From: Codonopsis lanceolata
Taxonomy: Eukaryota > Streptophyta > Magnoliopsida > Asterales > Campanulaceae
Assembly (NCBI GenBank): GCA_013146195.2
Contig: CM028377.1
Span: 160,654,302 to 160,718,301 of the forward strand
DNA length: 64,000 nucleotides
Reading direction: 5' to 3'
A program made the position numbers and the translations under genes. This document shows, piece after piece, positions 35,520 through 46,475 of the stretch (position 1 is the first letter of the stretch; each line of letters begins with the position of its first letter). The notes under the pieces were generated by a model, which saw nothing but the letters and a program-made list of their open reading frames with translations, had not been told where the DNA came from and made no database searches.

Positions 35520-35945
35520 GAAGACGAAATCAAAATTGCGGGAGGAGTGCTGTCGGAATAGCACGTTGGAATGCGCCTAGGTTGCCTTTAGTGGATTTTG
35601 ATCCAATATGAGAGCTTTGGGTTTTCTATATCAAGTTATCCCTTTTTTTGGGGATACCAGGATATAGGAATGCATCACCCTTCTATTCCCATTCTCCCTT
35701 GTTTAGTGGAAAACGTGAAAGTGCAAGGAAGGAATGTTGCAGCGCCCCCACTATGGATTTTATGAAAATAGCCTTATGGCTTATCTCGGATCACTATGGG
35801 TGCTTTGGGATTTCTACGTTAAGTTATCCCTTGTTTAGGGGATACCAGGACATAGGAATACATCACCTTTCCATTCTCATTCTCCCTTTTTTAGGGGAGA
35901 ACGTGAAAGTGCAAAGAAAGATATTGCGAGGCCCCACTGGATCCA
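35520..35945. repeat. 187-bp tandem duplication inside the Tat LTR
   Basis: GGGATACCAG recurs at 35651 and 35838, and AACGTGAAAGTGCAA(A/G)GAA about 55 bases after each. A more diverged third unit lies before (from about 35510, CCCTTGTTTAGGGGAAGACG). Each unit contains the short inverted pair CCCTTGTTTAGGGG. Confidence 0.8.
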
Positions 35946-36432
35946 AGATGTTTTAGAGTCGCCATCTTTATTTTAAGGAATAAATAAAGCAAAACCAAAA
36001 AAAAAAAAGAAAACCAGAGATAATGAAAACGGGTTCGGAGGCTAAGTTACAAGTTGGGAAGGTGCTAGGCACCCAACTCGCCCTTTCGGTCTCAAAACGG
36101 TTTTTGGCTAAAGTATGCTTGTTGTTATATTAATTTAACAGATAAATAAAGCATTAACTGCCTACAAATACATCCATTACATCTACATTATTTACAGACT
36201 TGCAACAGTCTCTTTTACAAATAATCACAAATATACTTGAAAATATTTGGCCATAATAACAGCTACATTTAGTACTATTTCTTAACTAAATCCGGGCAGC
36301 ACAACTGCTTATATAACTACATTGGGCCGGATTGGAAATAATACTTTTACAGATAAAAACTTTAAAATAAAAAATAAAAACTTACTGACGGCCTAAGGTG
36401 TGCTCACTCTGTCCTTCAGGGAGAGGGAGTAT

Positions 36433-36470
36433 TTTTGTTGTTGTTGTTGTTGTGTGTTGTGTGTTGTGTG
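36433..36470. repeat. (TTG)n / (TGTGTTG)n microsatellite
   Basis: Six TTG units run into three GTGTTGT units within the Tat LTR. Confidence 0.9.
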
Positions 36471-36858
36471 AATTTGGGCAGCGTGACTGCTTCTGAAAGT
36501 TACTTTTGGCCTAGGGATTTGGGCAGAGTAACTGCTTTGTGTTTGGTTGTTTGTTGGCTTGAGGTAGGTGAAATCGAGGCGTAATAACTTATTTCTCGGT
36601 GATTTGGCCTTTTAAATCGGCAGAGCAACTGCTCTTTCCACGATTTTTGGACCGGGGAAAAAGGGTGGATGCCTAGCTGGGGGGCTAAGGCTCACTCCTA
36701 CCGGTTGGTTTTGTGTTTGGAAGAGTTTTGGCAGAGTTTCGAGGCTTTTTGAGGTGATCGCTCACTATCTCACTTCGCTCTCTATTTCTCTAGCGTAACG
36801 ACTACGCGGAGAATTTTTATCGATGAAGAGGTGTGTTGAATGAAGACCCGGGAGCCTC

Positions 36859-37065
36859 TATTTATAGGCTGAACTGAGGACATCGATGGAAATAAATTTC
36901 CTTCTTCATGCATCATCCGTTTGTACATTGCGCAGAGTGAATCGCACATTACGGCAAATGATCAGTGCACTGTTGAAGAAACTGGGCGCAGTGCTTCACA
37001 AAATTGGGCGCATCATCCCAAATTGGGCGCCACACCCAATTTTGGTGGTGGCCACGCCCAATTTC
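36859..37065 (-). promoter_or_regulatory. Tat LTR promoter: AAATTGGGCG motif cluster and TATA box
   Basis: Minus-strand TATA box TATAAATA at 36859-36866 (context GCCTATAAATAGAGGC). Upstream on that strand, 36980-37065 carries five copies, in both orientations, of AAATTGGGCG or its relatives (ACTGGGCGC, AATTGGGCGCC, CACGCCCAATTT). A matching motif pair precedes the antisense gene at 42275. The role is inferred from position. Confidence 0.6.
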
Positions 37066-37233
37066 AAAGTTGCCACTTTTTGAACACTTTGGTCCCTGCA
37101 GTTCGTCCTTTTGCGCATCCTGCTTTGTCCTTTTGCACTTTTGACCCTGTAACTTGACATTTGTTAATGTTTTAACAGGTCTTGATATTTTATGTCATGT
37201 CTCATACCAGGGTACGAAATTGGGGTGTCTACA

Positions 37234-37245
37234 GAGCCCCTCAAC
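37234..37245 (-). promoter_or_regulatory. Polypurine tract of the Tat element
   Basis: Minus strand GTTGAGGGGCTC immediately before TGTAGACA, matching the purine-rich GGGGCTC usual before Tat LTRs. It shows that this LTR is the 3' LTR and that the interior lies to the right. Confidence 0.8.
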
Positions 37246-38740
37246 GATGGAGTCTACGGGTAACCCGTAGCTTACTGAGTAGACGAACATCGTTGATAAG
37301 AATAGACTCTCCAATTTCGTTCAATTACAAAACGAGGGAGAAAGATGCAACAGATAGCAGTTATAATGCAGCAATTTATAATGTGAGCCAAACCTCTATA
37401 TCCTAGACATTTTTAGTCAGTTATAGCAAGTTATCGCAGTTTTTAAGCAGATATGCAAATTAAATGCTCTGATGGTCGGACCTACTAATGTAGGCTGCCT
37501 ACGTATCCCTTAATAAAAGGAATCAGACCAAACGTAGTTCGGCCTCAAGCAAGACGAACAACCAACGAGAATGTTGTGCTCTTTGGGTCAAAACCCAACT
37601 GAGAGCACAAACGAAGAAAAGATTTTCATGCTTTTCGAAAAGCCGTATTCTTCCGGTCCGAAACCGTTGTCAAATACGGTATGAAGATTTTTGTGTATTT
37701 CGAAAACCATACTTCAACCGATAAATACCTGACGTTGAAATATGTTAAGAGGCAGTTTCAAAATTATGTCTGGCTGGCCAAATGCCTTGTTTCCAAACAC
37801 AATAAGAGGACCTTCAGATTTTCGAAAACTGTACTCGACCGATAAATACCCGACATCGAATACGATAAAGAACGTTCTTCAAATTTTTGAAAACTGTATC
37901 CAACTGATCGAAATCTGCTGGACACGATAAAGATTTTTCTTTTCTTCTTCCTTTTTTTGTTTTGTTTTGTTTTGTTTTTTTTGAATATTCCTCTTTTTTT
38001 TCTTTTTTTTTGAACGAAACCTTTTGAAAAAGATTTTTCTTTTATTTCTGAAAGCAGAATAAGACAACCCTACCTTTTTACCTTTCTTACATGTTCATGC
38101 TTTTGACCGCTGCTGTTGGTTCATCGGATTTGGCCATTTCTGCTGTTCTGACTTTTCATGCTGGGGATTTCCCCCTTTCTTCTTTTTTTTCTTTTCTTTT
38201 GTTTTTTTTTCTTCATGACTTTATTTTTCTCTGACTCTTTTTTCTTTGATTGATTTTCCTTTTCTTTTCTTTTCTTTTTGCATTTTTCCCTTCCTTTTTT
38301 TTTCTTCTTCTTCTTCTTCTTCTTATTATTTTTTTTAAAGAAAGGGGGCTTACCTTTGCTGCTGAATTTTCTGACTTTTTCTGCTTGTCTGACGGCTGAC
38401 TTGTTGGAGACATGAGCTTTTCCTTGCTTTTTGGATGAAAGGCCGTCGAATGTGGTTAACAAAATTGCTTTTGTTAACTTTCTGTTAAGTCTTAGGGGCC
38501 ACTTTGCAACTCTGAAATTTTGAGGACTCAGGTGCTGATTCTGAATTGCTTGGAGGGGGAAAAGTGGAAAACTCTCAAACTCTCCTTTCTTCTTATGGGA
38601 TGAAGGAAGGAATTTCATTTTCATCTCTCTGCCTGCTCCTCATTCCTCCATTGCCGACGGAACGAGTCTTCTTCCATTTTCTTTCATTTTCTCTTCTTTT
38701 CTCGATTTTCTTCCGCCAAAAATTTTGTTTTTCTGCACAG
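37246..38740. other. Tat 3' internal spacer / upstream region of the antisense PMD gene
   Basis: Three related blocks occur at 37620-37920, each with TTTTCGAAAA, ACTGTA or CCATACT and CCGATAAATACC (near 37633, 37700 and 37818), an irregular repeat of about 60-110 bases. A strong plus-strand pyrimidine bias follows (37930-38340), including a (CTT)n run near 38310. The lysine-rich frames seen on the other strand there are artefacts of that bias. No clear TATA box for the PMD gene. Confidence 0.5.
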
Positions 38741-41594
38741 ATGGCTTCTTCTTCTAGATCTCGAAAGGGAAAGGCACCAATGGATCCAGAATCAGGTGAA
38801 GAAAGGAAGGAACTCCTTCCCTTGGTTCGAAACCATGTTAATTATTATTATTCGAAACATAACTGGGGTAACTTGGTGCGAGATTGGTACAAGCACGTCT
38901 CAAATCTCCCCGATCCCGATGTGAGTATAATCTTTCTTCCACCCATTTGGTTAATTTTTCAGATCTGCTCAATTTCTGTGCTGTTTTGGACTTTTGGAGT
39001 ATATATATGCTGCTGGTGATGTTTATGCATGTGATTTATGGGCTAAAATGATGCAATTTTGGTACTAATGCATGAAATTTGGACAATTTATTTTTGCGAT
39101 GCACAATTTAACTAGTAGTCCCTATTTGACTCTACTATGCATGATTTCTAATGTTAATGCAAATAAGGCTATATGATGCATGTTTTAGATCTAAAAATAT
39201 TTTTACATGACATATGTTCACAATACGGAATTTTCGGAATGAAATGCAAATTTTTTCGAACACATTTTTCGGATACATTTTTCGGATATATGCAAGACAA
39301 AACAGATATATTTGATGTACCAGAACTTATTTCTTATGCATGCTAATGCTGTAGGGATATAAGAAACGCCAAGAAGATGTTCTTTTTCTGTGATGGGTGG
39401 CATTTTTATTTTCTTTTTAGCGCATTCCTAATATAGCTTATTGAATTAATAAATGCAAATAATGGATGCATGTACTACTTTATTTGATGCAAATGTGATG
39501 GTGAATATACATGAGATGCTCGCATGGTTAATTAAATTTTTTTTATGAATGTGAAAATAAAATAAGGTATGACATGTGTATTTAAATGCAAAGTATATAC
39601 TCTTTTTTTTTTAATGACATCTAAAATGCTAACACGTATATTTATGTGCAAAAACAATTTTAATGTACAAATGTTTTGTTTTGTTTTTTTTTTTAAAAAC
39701 TAATGTATTAATTGTGCAAGAAGAAGAGGCTTGTGAGAAACTTACCTTTATTTTCCTTCTCTTTTCTTTCTTTTCAGGAGCGTAGGCCTTTGGACAAGGT
39801 CCAAGCTACTTGTGCTAAGGTGTCCGGTATCTTCCATTTAATGCCTGCACCAGCCCAGGTTTTAGTGGAGGAGACGGGCTTTGGGGTCTTCATGCGGGCC
39901 TTTACCCCCTTCCGCAGTTATAGAGCCATTTTTGATGTGCTGCGGGATTTTTGGTGGGACACCACCCACACTTTTCATCTTAGCTGGGGAGAGATCACCA
40001 TGACCCCCTGTGACTTTGTTGCCATCACCGGAATATCCACCAGTATTGGGCAGCCCTTGGCACCCGATTACACCCTCCGCGAGCACCATGATGTGGTGGA
40101 GGATCTTCTGGGGTTTGAGCCCACGTACAAAACAGCGGATGAGGTTACCATTCTCAGTGTGAAGGAATGGCTTCTAGAGAATGCCGGGAAGGTTGATGCC
40201 GGGGATAGTGTTGCTGTGGCCCGAGTTGCCAGGACATTTTTATTTTTCTTTTTGGGAACATCCCTTTTTGCCAATGCCTCCACTTCCTTGAGGGTTTCTT
40301 TGCTGGGCTGCCTTTGAGATCTGGATCATGTGATCGACTATGATTGGGGGCAGGCAGGTTTGGCTGAGCTTTATGCCTCGATGGATAGGTTGAGTCGGAA
40401 TAACTCAAACGTCATGACCGGTTTTTCTCCTGCTTGGGAGGTATATTTCTCTTTTCCCTCCCTTTTTTTTTTTCTGTCAGCATTATATTTTTTTGTTTTC
40501 TTCTTTTTTTTTATTTCCTGACTTTTGCTTCCCCCCCTTTTTTTAAGTGTGGGCTTATTCTGTCTTTGACTTCGTACCGGGCCCATTACGCAGCGATGTT
40601 TACGGACCGCCTTACTTGGCCAAATTTGTGAATGCTAATCAGAAAAAGAAGGATGTCAAGGGCCATTTCATTGAGTCATTAGGGATGCATGATAGGGTAG
40701 CGAGCTCGACTTCAGGTTCAGTGCATCTGGTCCCTTGGCAGAACTTGATAGGGCCGTACGAGGTGACTTTGGTGCTGAGCCGTTGCCGGATTTTGATGGT
40801 ATTGATCATGTGTGATTCCTTGTACATGGGTGAGCGGGTCAACCACCAACATGTTCTGGTTTTGATACCTCCGGTGGCACCTCCTGCACCTCCTCCGAAT
40901 GTAATCGTCCCCGATCTTCTGCCGAACCGGTATCGTTACTTATCCAAATATGTGATGCCTGCCAGTGACTTTTCGATCATAGCATATGAGGATTTTCTAA
41001 GGACGATGCTCCATCCTCCTCTTCCTCCTCTTGTGATTGAGAGGCGTGCATCTGTCGCTGGTGATTGGGCTGGGTCTTCTCATTCCACTCTGGATGCGCA
41101 GCTTGAGTTTTCTATGCCCGATGATGCCTTTTCGACTTTCCAATATCGGTGAGACGATAGGCTCATAAAGGAGGTCCTTCCCGATGTTCAGATCCCTGAG
41201 GAGTATCGCGTCCCCGATCATGCCCGCACGGTATATTCATCATCTCTTTCGTCTTTTCTCTTTTTTTTATTGACTGATGCTCTTTTCTTTTATTTGACTG
41301 ATGCTCTCTCTCTTCTTTTTTTTTTATTTGCCTTCTCAGGTCAAAGTGTCCACGTACAAGAGATTGTTGCGGGGCTTCGTTAGCATCAGCAAGCTTTACC
41401 AGCGATTGATGGATGATTTTTCTTGCCGAAGCGATGATGCTATGCGACAGACCAGGCATCGTAATGATGATGATGCAGACGCAGGATTGAGTCGCGCCCC
41501 GAGCAGGGGACAAATACGCAGACCTGACGGCACGGTGGGCCCCCGAGTCAGGGGAGGTGGCTTTGGCAGAGGCAGAGCATCTTTTGGCTATTAG
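38741..41594 (+). pseudogene. Plant mobile domain (PMD/MAIL-like) gene, antisense inside the Tat element, disrupted
   Basis: Four exons: 38741-38920, 39778-40440, about 40548-41230 and 41340-41594. Introns start GT and end AG; lengths are 857, 107 and 109. The product would be about 593 residues. Exon 2 has the PMD signature: WWDTTHTFHLSWGEITMT, then the DFVAITGI strand, and RTFLFFFLGTSLFANAS. Exon 3 opens VWAYSVFDF and has LYMGERVNHQ. Exon 4 ends in an arginine/glycine-rich tail (RVRGGGFGRGRASFGY). Defects: TGA at 40315-40317 and at 41150-41152, both consistent with CGA to TGA changes, and a missing base at the exon 3 acceptor (exon 3 is 683 nt, one short of a codon multiple). PMD proteins such as Arabidopsis MAIN and MAIL1 act in TE silencing and genome stability; retrotransposon versions are of unknown function. 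Confidence 0.82.
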
Positions 41595-42004
41595 CTTCTT
41601 TTCCTGCACATATTAGCTTTTCTTTTTTTCTTTTTTTTAAAACTAAGATCTGTACAATCAAGAATTATGAAATGCAATATAATTTTAAATGACATGATAA
41701 AATGAAATGCATATTAAGATACACGCAGAAAATAAAGCTATGTCGACTCCTAAGGGTAATGGCACGCTGTATTTTAGAAATGAATTTAAAAAGAATACAC
41801 CTTTGGTTTTGAGGGGGCTTTTCTGGTGATTTGCGGGTAGAGGAAGAGGCAGCCGCCTCCTCCTGTGCGAGGGAGTATAATTGCAGCCATCTATTAGGCG
41901 TAGCTTTTCTTTCGATAGCCTGCTAATCTTTCCGTGATCAGACGAGACAACGATTAATAATTTGGACAGAAACCAGGATACCAGCTGATTTGAAGAAGCA
42001 GTAT
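41595..42004. other. Spacer between the two antisense genes
   Basis: After the PMD stop codon comes a pyrimidine-rich segment (41600-41640), then AT-rich sequence to about 41740. 41760-41960 has no recognised frame. It probably holds the PMD 3' end; no clear polyadenylation signal was identified. Confidence 0.45.
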
Positions 42005-42156
42005 TGGACAAATTGGGCATGGCATACACCAAAACTGGGCGCCATGCCCAATTTTCATAGGGGTGGCACCTATTTTTGCTTTCCTGGGAGGTTTTCTGGC
42101 CACTGCTCATTACTGTTCATCCTTTGTTTGTCGATTTTTGATTTTGCCTATAAAAA
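42005..42156 (+). promoter_or_regulatory. Promoter of the antisense DUF7745-like gene, LTR-like
   Basis: CAAATTGGGCATGGC and the inverted GGGCGCCATGCCCAATTTT lie at 42010-42055, followed by a TATA box (CCTATAAAAAGG; core 42149-42156). The ATG is 120 bases further. The words and their inverted pairing resemble those in the element's own LTR on the other strand (36980-37065), although the gene runs opposite to the element. Confidence 0.6.
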
Positions 42157-42274
42157 GGACGCCTGGCGATCGTGAATTCTCACATCTGATTTCATTCTGC
42201 CTTCGCCTCTTCGAGGTTTATTTCTTTCCCCAGTTACTTTCCTCTCGTCAAAGAAACATTCTATCTTTGCCCAA

Positions 42275-44080
42275 ATGGCTGCACCTTATCACACACCTTT
42301 GGAAATAGAGATTTACGAAAATGCCCTCGATCTCTGGATTCTCGCCCTTCGAGCAGACGAACATGACTGGTTTGATCACATTTTTAGCTTCAGGTGTCTT
42401 CTATCCTGGAGAAATGTTGTGATCAACTGGGACATGTTAAGAGGGCATCCAGGTTCTGGTCTCCCCAGGATCATCTTTTCAATTTTGGGATGAACGAGAT
42501 GTGCCCGACTTTCGAGGAGTTTTGTGCAATGCTGGGGGTAGCTGCCACTCGTCGTATTGCCGTGCCTTCGCCTCGGAGGCGCCCCTATATGGCGATTAGG
42601 GAACTGTTCCGCACCACTCGAGATGCCACCCCGGGTTTCTATAACGGGGTGAACTTTGACTTGACTGTTCTTCCTCAAGCTTTCACAAAGTTCAAGGAGA
42701 ATGATGTGGATTATCTGAGGCGTCGGTTTACAGCTCTTTTCTTGTGCCTGGTGGGGAGATATTTGCTGGTAGGCCAGCACGGGTTTATTGATGTGCGAGT
42801 CGTTGATCATTTTTTGCAGGCACGTGATCGTCGGGCCAATATTGTCCCGGTAATCTTGGCAGAAACTTTGGCTGGTCTGGATGCTTTCGCTGGTGGTGAT
42901 GAACTTTTTCCTATCGGCAGTCCCATTTTGATTCACATTTGGCTAGAAGAGCACTTTCAGTGTGTGATGGCTCCTGCACCTTTCGGAGCGATATATGATC
43001 CGGGGCTCTATGGTTTTCGCGGCCGCTTCCCCCAAATTAATTATTCTGCCTATGACTGGGCTGAGGACTTCTTTCGGAGAGGCTCTATGGATATATCCTG
43101 GGTGATTCACCACTGGGAAATTCGGCGCTTCATTTTGCATTCCGCTGGATATGCCCAAGTTGTTATGTTGGGTATCAGGAGGACCTCTTTCTATAGAGAT
43201 GATAGAATATTGCGCCGCTTTCTGAGCATCATTCCGCACACGACTCGCCCTGTTTCTTGGAGATGGAAAATAACAGGACTCTGGATTTTGACTTCCAGAG
43301 GATGTGGCATCTTGACTTTGATAGGCTTCAGGTGGCCTATTTGTTTTTTGATTATATATTTTTGTCCCATGAGTACTTGTCGTGGATAATGGTGGCTGCG
43401 GAGGGGACTTCTTGCGAGATTCGGCGAAGACTGAGAAACTTGTTCGACCGCCATGTCGCTACGGGTATTGATGCTCGCCTTATGGAGATAGGCGAAGAGA
43501 TTGAGAGCTCGGGCCTGGTTATCCCTCAGGCCTTGCAGGAAGATTTCAGGCGGGTACACAATCTTGGCACCCCGTAATTGGGAACCGGAGGAGGCTGTTC
43601 CCCCCTGAAGCTGAATGGGGCACTGGTTTCAGGTACGCTGATTATGAGGTCCCTCGGCTCAGTAACGCGAGTCGGAAACACAACCCTTGGGAGCCGGAGG
43701 AGGCTGTCCCTCCCCCTCAAACTGGATGGGGCACTGCTGTGAGGCCTGATGATGGCAGCCAACAACACAATCCCTGGGAATCGGAAGAGGCTGTCCATCC
43801 CCCTCAGACTGGATGGGGCACCAGCTTTAGAGATAATGGGGCCGGTCCTAGCAACACGACTGTCTAGGAGAATGGAGACGTTGGCGATGATGAAGGAGAT
43901 ACTTCGGCGGCTCTGAGAATAGAGGTTCCTCCGCGTCTCGCAGAAGGGGAATATGGGCCCGGTTGGGTGGACGCCGCAGGCATTGATAGACCGCTTGGGG
44001 GGCTGAGCTGCAAAAGGAAGGAATATCTGGGGGAAACAAGTGGGGATATAGGCAGGAGTATATATGTGCAATGCAGTTAA
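42275..44080 (+). pseudogene. DUF7745-like gene, antisense inside the Tat element, disrupted
   Basis: The start ATG follows the TATA box by 120 bases. The frame must be followed through shifts at about 42392, 43255, 43575 and 43604 and an in-frame TAG at 43865-43867, ending at TAA 44078-44080; intact length would be about 600 residues in one exon. The N-terminal part contains FWSPQDHLFNFGMNEMCPTF and VILAETLAGLDAF, typical of the DUF7745 family of plant retroelement-associated proteins. The C-terminal part has three tandem copies of WEPEEAVPPPQTGWGT (43579, 43688, 43775), then an acidic stretch. The family has no established biochemical function. Domain naming is from memory of the family pattern. 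Confidence 0.72.
43579..43840 (+). repeat. Coding tandem repeat with GWG motif
   Basis: Unit start TGGGA(A/G)(C/T)CGGA(G/A)GAGGCTGT at 43579, 43688 and 43775, giving spacings of 109 and 87 bases. Each unit ends in GAATGGGG or GGATGGGG, coding EWG or GWG. Confidence 0.82.
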
Positions 44081-44478
44081 TGTATAATATAGACGTCTTA
44101 TATAAATATTCCTAAGTTGCACCTTAGGACCCTGTATTATATTTTAATGTTTTAATGTGAGCTTCCGTCGTGGTGTTTCTCTTTCTTTTGTCAGTTGAGC
44201 TTGTTGCATGCCGAAGACTGGAGATAGAATGCCGAAGATTCAAAGAATGCCTTCCCTCTCCTTTTTTCTCCTGATTTTTTTTATGCTCTAACTTTTGCCT
44301 AGGCCGCCCTTTCGGGTTTTCAGCCTAGCGAGCCCTTATTCATCGTTTTTATTGTGTTTGTTTGTTTGTTTTTTTTTTGTTTTTCACTATAACTTTTGCC
44401 TAGGTCGCCCTTTCGGGTTTTTCAACCGGCGATTGGCTCAGAGATTGGCATAGTACCTTTGTCGGATAGATTGGCTTG
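44081..44478. repeat. Spacer with a 101-bp-spaced duplication
   Basis: TAACTTTTGCCTAGGCCGCC and the following CTTTCGGGTTTT occur near 44290 and again near 44391. The words GCCCTTTCGG also occur in the Tat LTR (near 36083). This is the region between the end of the antisense gene and the end of Tat pol on the other strand. Confidence 0.7.
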
Positions 44479-46470
44479 TCAAGGTTGACCTTTTGAGCTT
44501 GTCAAGGTTGAAGGGGCTGAACAAGGTCCTCTCCTTCTGGTTTGTGAGTGAGAGACGGCACCTCGACCGGATCTCTTTGACAATATACGGTCCCATCCAC
44601 GGAGATTTCCATTTTCCCCTAGTGTCAACATAACTAGGGGTTTTCTCAAGTACGGATCTCCGGCACGGATGTCGCGACCTTTGACTTTTTTGTTGAATGC
44701 ACGGGCGATGCGCCTTTGATAGGCTCGAGTGTGCTCTAGGGCTAGTAAACGCCGTTCATCGATCAGGGCTATTTCTTCAAATCGCCCTTTGACCCAGTCG
44801 ACCTCTGCTATGTCAGATTCCATCATTACTCTTAATGATGGTACTTCAACCTCAATAGGCAGCACTGCCTCCATGCCATATGCTGGGTGGGTGTACGAAC
44901 TGAGGTGCAATAGCCCCAGAGGGCTAGTGGTAACTTTTCTGGCCAGTCTCTTCCTGTGTCAGCCATTTTTCTGATGATGTTCTCGAGAGTTTTGTTGGCT
45001 GCTTCAACGGCACCATTGGCTTGTGGCCGGTAAGGGGAGGATTTGTGTCTTTGAATTTTGAACTCGTCGAGCAGACGATTCACGTCCCCTTTAAAATGAG
45101 AGCCGTTGTCGGAGATGATCACGAAAGGTACCCCATAGCGGTATATGATATTGGCCCGGATAAATTCGGACACCTTTCGGGCATTTATGATCTTGTAGGA
45201 AGAGGCTTCCACCCACTTTGTAAAGTAGTCGACGTCTACTAGAACGTACTCATGGCCATTAGATCCCTTCGGGTGAATTTGGCCTATGACGTCGATACCC
45301 CATGTTGAGAAGGGCCAGGGGGCTGTGGAGTTGTATATAATGTGCGGGGGCACGTGCTGCAGATTTGCAAAATGTTGGCACTTGTCGCAATGTCGCACCC
45401 ACCGAATACAGTCAGTTTCAAGCGAGCTCCAATAGTATCCCAGCCGGATGACTTTCTTGGATAGCATATGGTCGTTCATGTGGGGGTCCGCAGGTACCAC
45501 CGTGGAGTTGGTCCATAATTTGCTCTGCTTTGGCCTGATCGACGCATAAAAGATTGAGGCCTCGGTAGTGCCTTTTATATAAGTTGCCACCGCTGAATAC
45601 AAATTACGATGCCCATCTTCGTAGGGAGATTCTCCCTCTTTTGTCTAGGCCAGGGGGGTAGATTCCTTTCTGAAGCAGATTTTGGATGTCAACATACCAG
45701 GGCTCATGATCGAGAGACCTTCTTCCCGACTACAAAGGGTTGGACTTGGATTTCTGCGGGAATTTGGACTAGTGATGCTAGAGTGGCCAGTGCATCGGCA
45801 AATTGATTTCTGCCTCTCGGCAGGTAGTGGAATGAGGTGGAATCAAATTGAGCGGCAAGTGCTGTCAATTTGGCATGATAAAGCTGCAGCCGGGGATCTT
45901 GGGTTTTCCACCTCCCTTCGACTTGATTTATGATCAAGGCAGAGTCTCCAAAGACTTCGAGATTTTTGGCCTTCCTTTGGAGAGCCTCTTCCAGGCTGGC
46001 AATGCAAGCTTCGTATTCAGTGGTGTTGTTGGAGCATTCAAACTCCAATCTTAGGGCCAATAGAGTGTGAGAATATGCTGGATCGATGAGTAAAATCCCT
46101 ATGCCAAAGCCCCTTTTGTTTGCGGCTCGTCAAAAAGAACATCCGCTACCGGTGTGGTCGGTGATTTCAAGACACCTTCGTGCTGGAAAGCTCGCAGCAT
46201 CTTCGGCTTCGAGGTAGATCGGCTAAGTGATCTGCGCCTTTGATTACGCTTTGATAGATTTGAGCGTGGCATACGTTATGTCAAACTCGTTGAGAAGGAA
46301 AGCCCACTTAGCCAGTCGGCTGGAAAGTGATGGTTTGCCGAAGATGTATTTTATAAGGTCCATCCTGGATATGAGCTTGATGGATCGTCCCTGCAGATAG
46401 GTTTTGAGCCTTTGAGTTGTCCAGACTAGGCCAGCACAGCTTTTTTCCAGTGCCGAATAACTCAGCTCGC
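44479..46470 (-). pseudogene. Tat/Ogre pol, 3' part: RNase H, second RNase H and integrase
   Basis: In minus-strand order: end of reverse transcriptase/first RNase H (46470-46240; SYSALEKSCAGLVWTTQRLK, ISRMDLIKYIF), a second archaeal-type RNase H characteristic of Tat (46060-45704; NNTTEYEACIASLEEA, GDSALIINQVEG, NQFADALATLASL), then integrase (45602-44832). Integrase has the zinc-finger CxxC (HCDKCQHF) and catalytic D (WGIDVIG), D (VIISDNGSHF) and E (NGAVEAANKTLE) regions. After a shift it continues from about 44890 (AYGMEAVLPIEVEVPSLRV) to 44479. Several frameshifts. Gag, protease and most of reverse transcriptase are missing because the element is broken near 46470 against an Athila element. 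Confidence 0.88.
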
Positions 46471-46475
46471 TTCTT

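Larger units (their letters stand above)
35437..37233 (-). mobile_element. Tat/Ogre-lineage 3' LTR
   Basis: Minus strand begins TGTAGACACCCCAATTTCG at 37233, the characteristic start of Tat-lineage LTRs, directly after a polypurine tract. It ends GGGAACCCACA at 35437. Inside are a TATA box, a lineage-typical block (GGTGCCTAGCACCTTCCCAA on the minus strand near 36070; GATGGCGACTCTAAAAC near 35950) and a 187-bp duplication. The insertion site is exactly defined by the uninterrupted LARD LTR. Length 1797 bp. Confidence 0.85.

Noticed and set aside
38121..38624. Lysine-rich 167-codon frame on the minus strand
   Set aside because: It is the complement of a poly-pyrimidine tract upstream of the PMD gene; composition alone explains it.
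42376..43559. Minus-strand frames of 186, 98 and 122 codons opposite the DUF7745-like gene
   Set aside because: They mirror the real coding strand; the plus strand carries the recognisable motifs.
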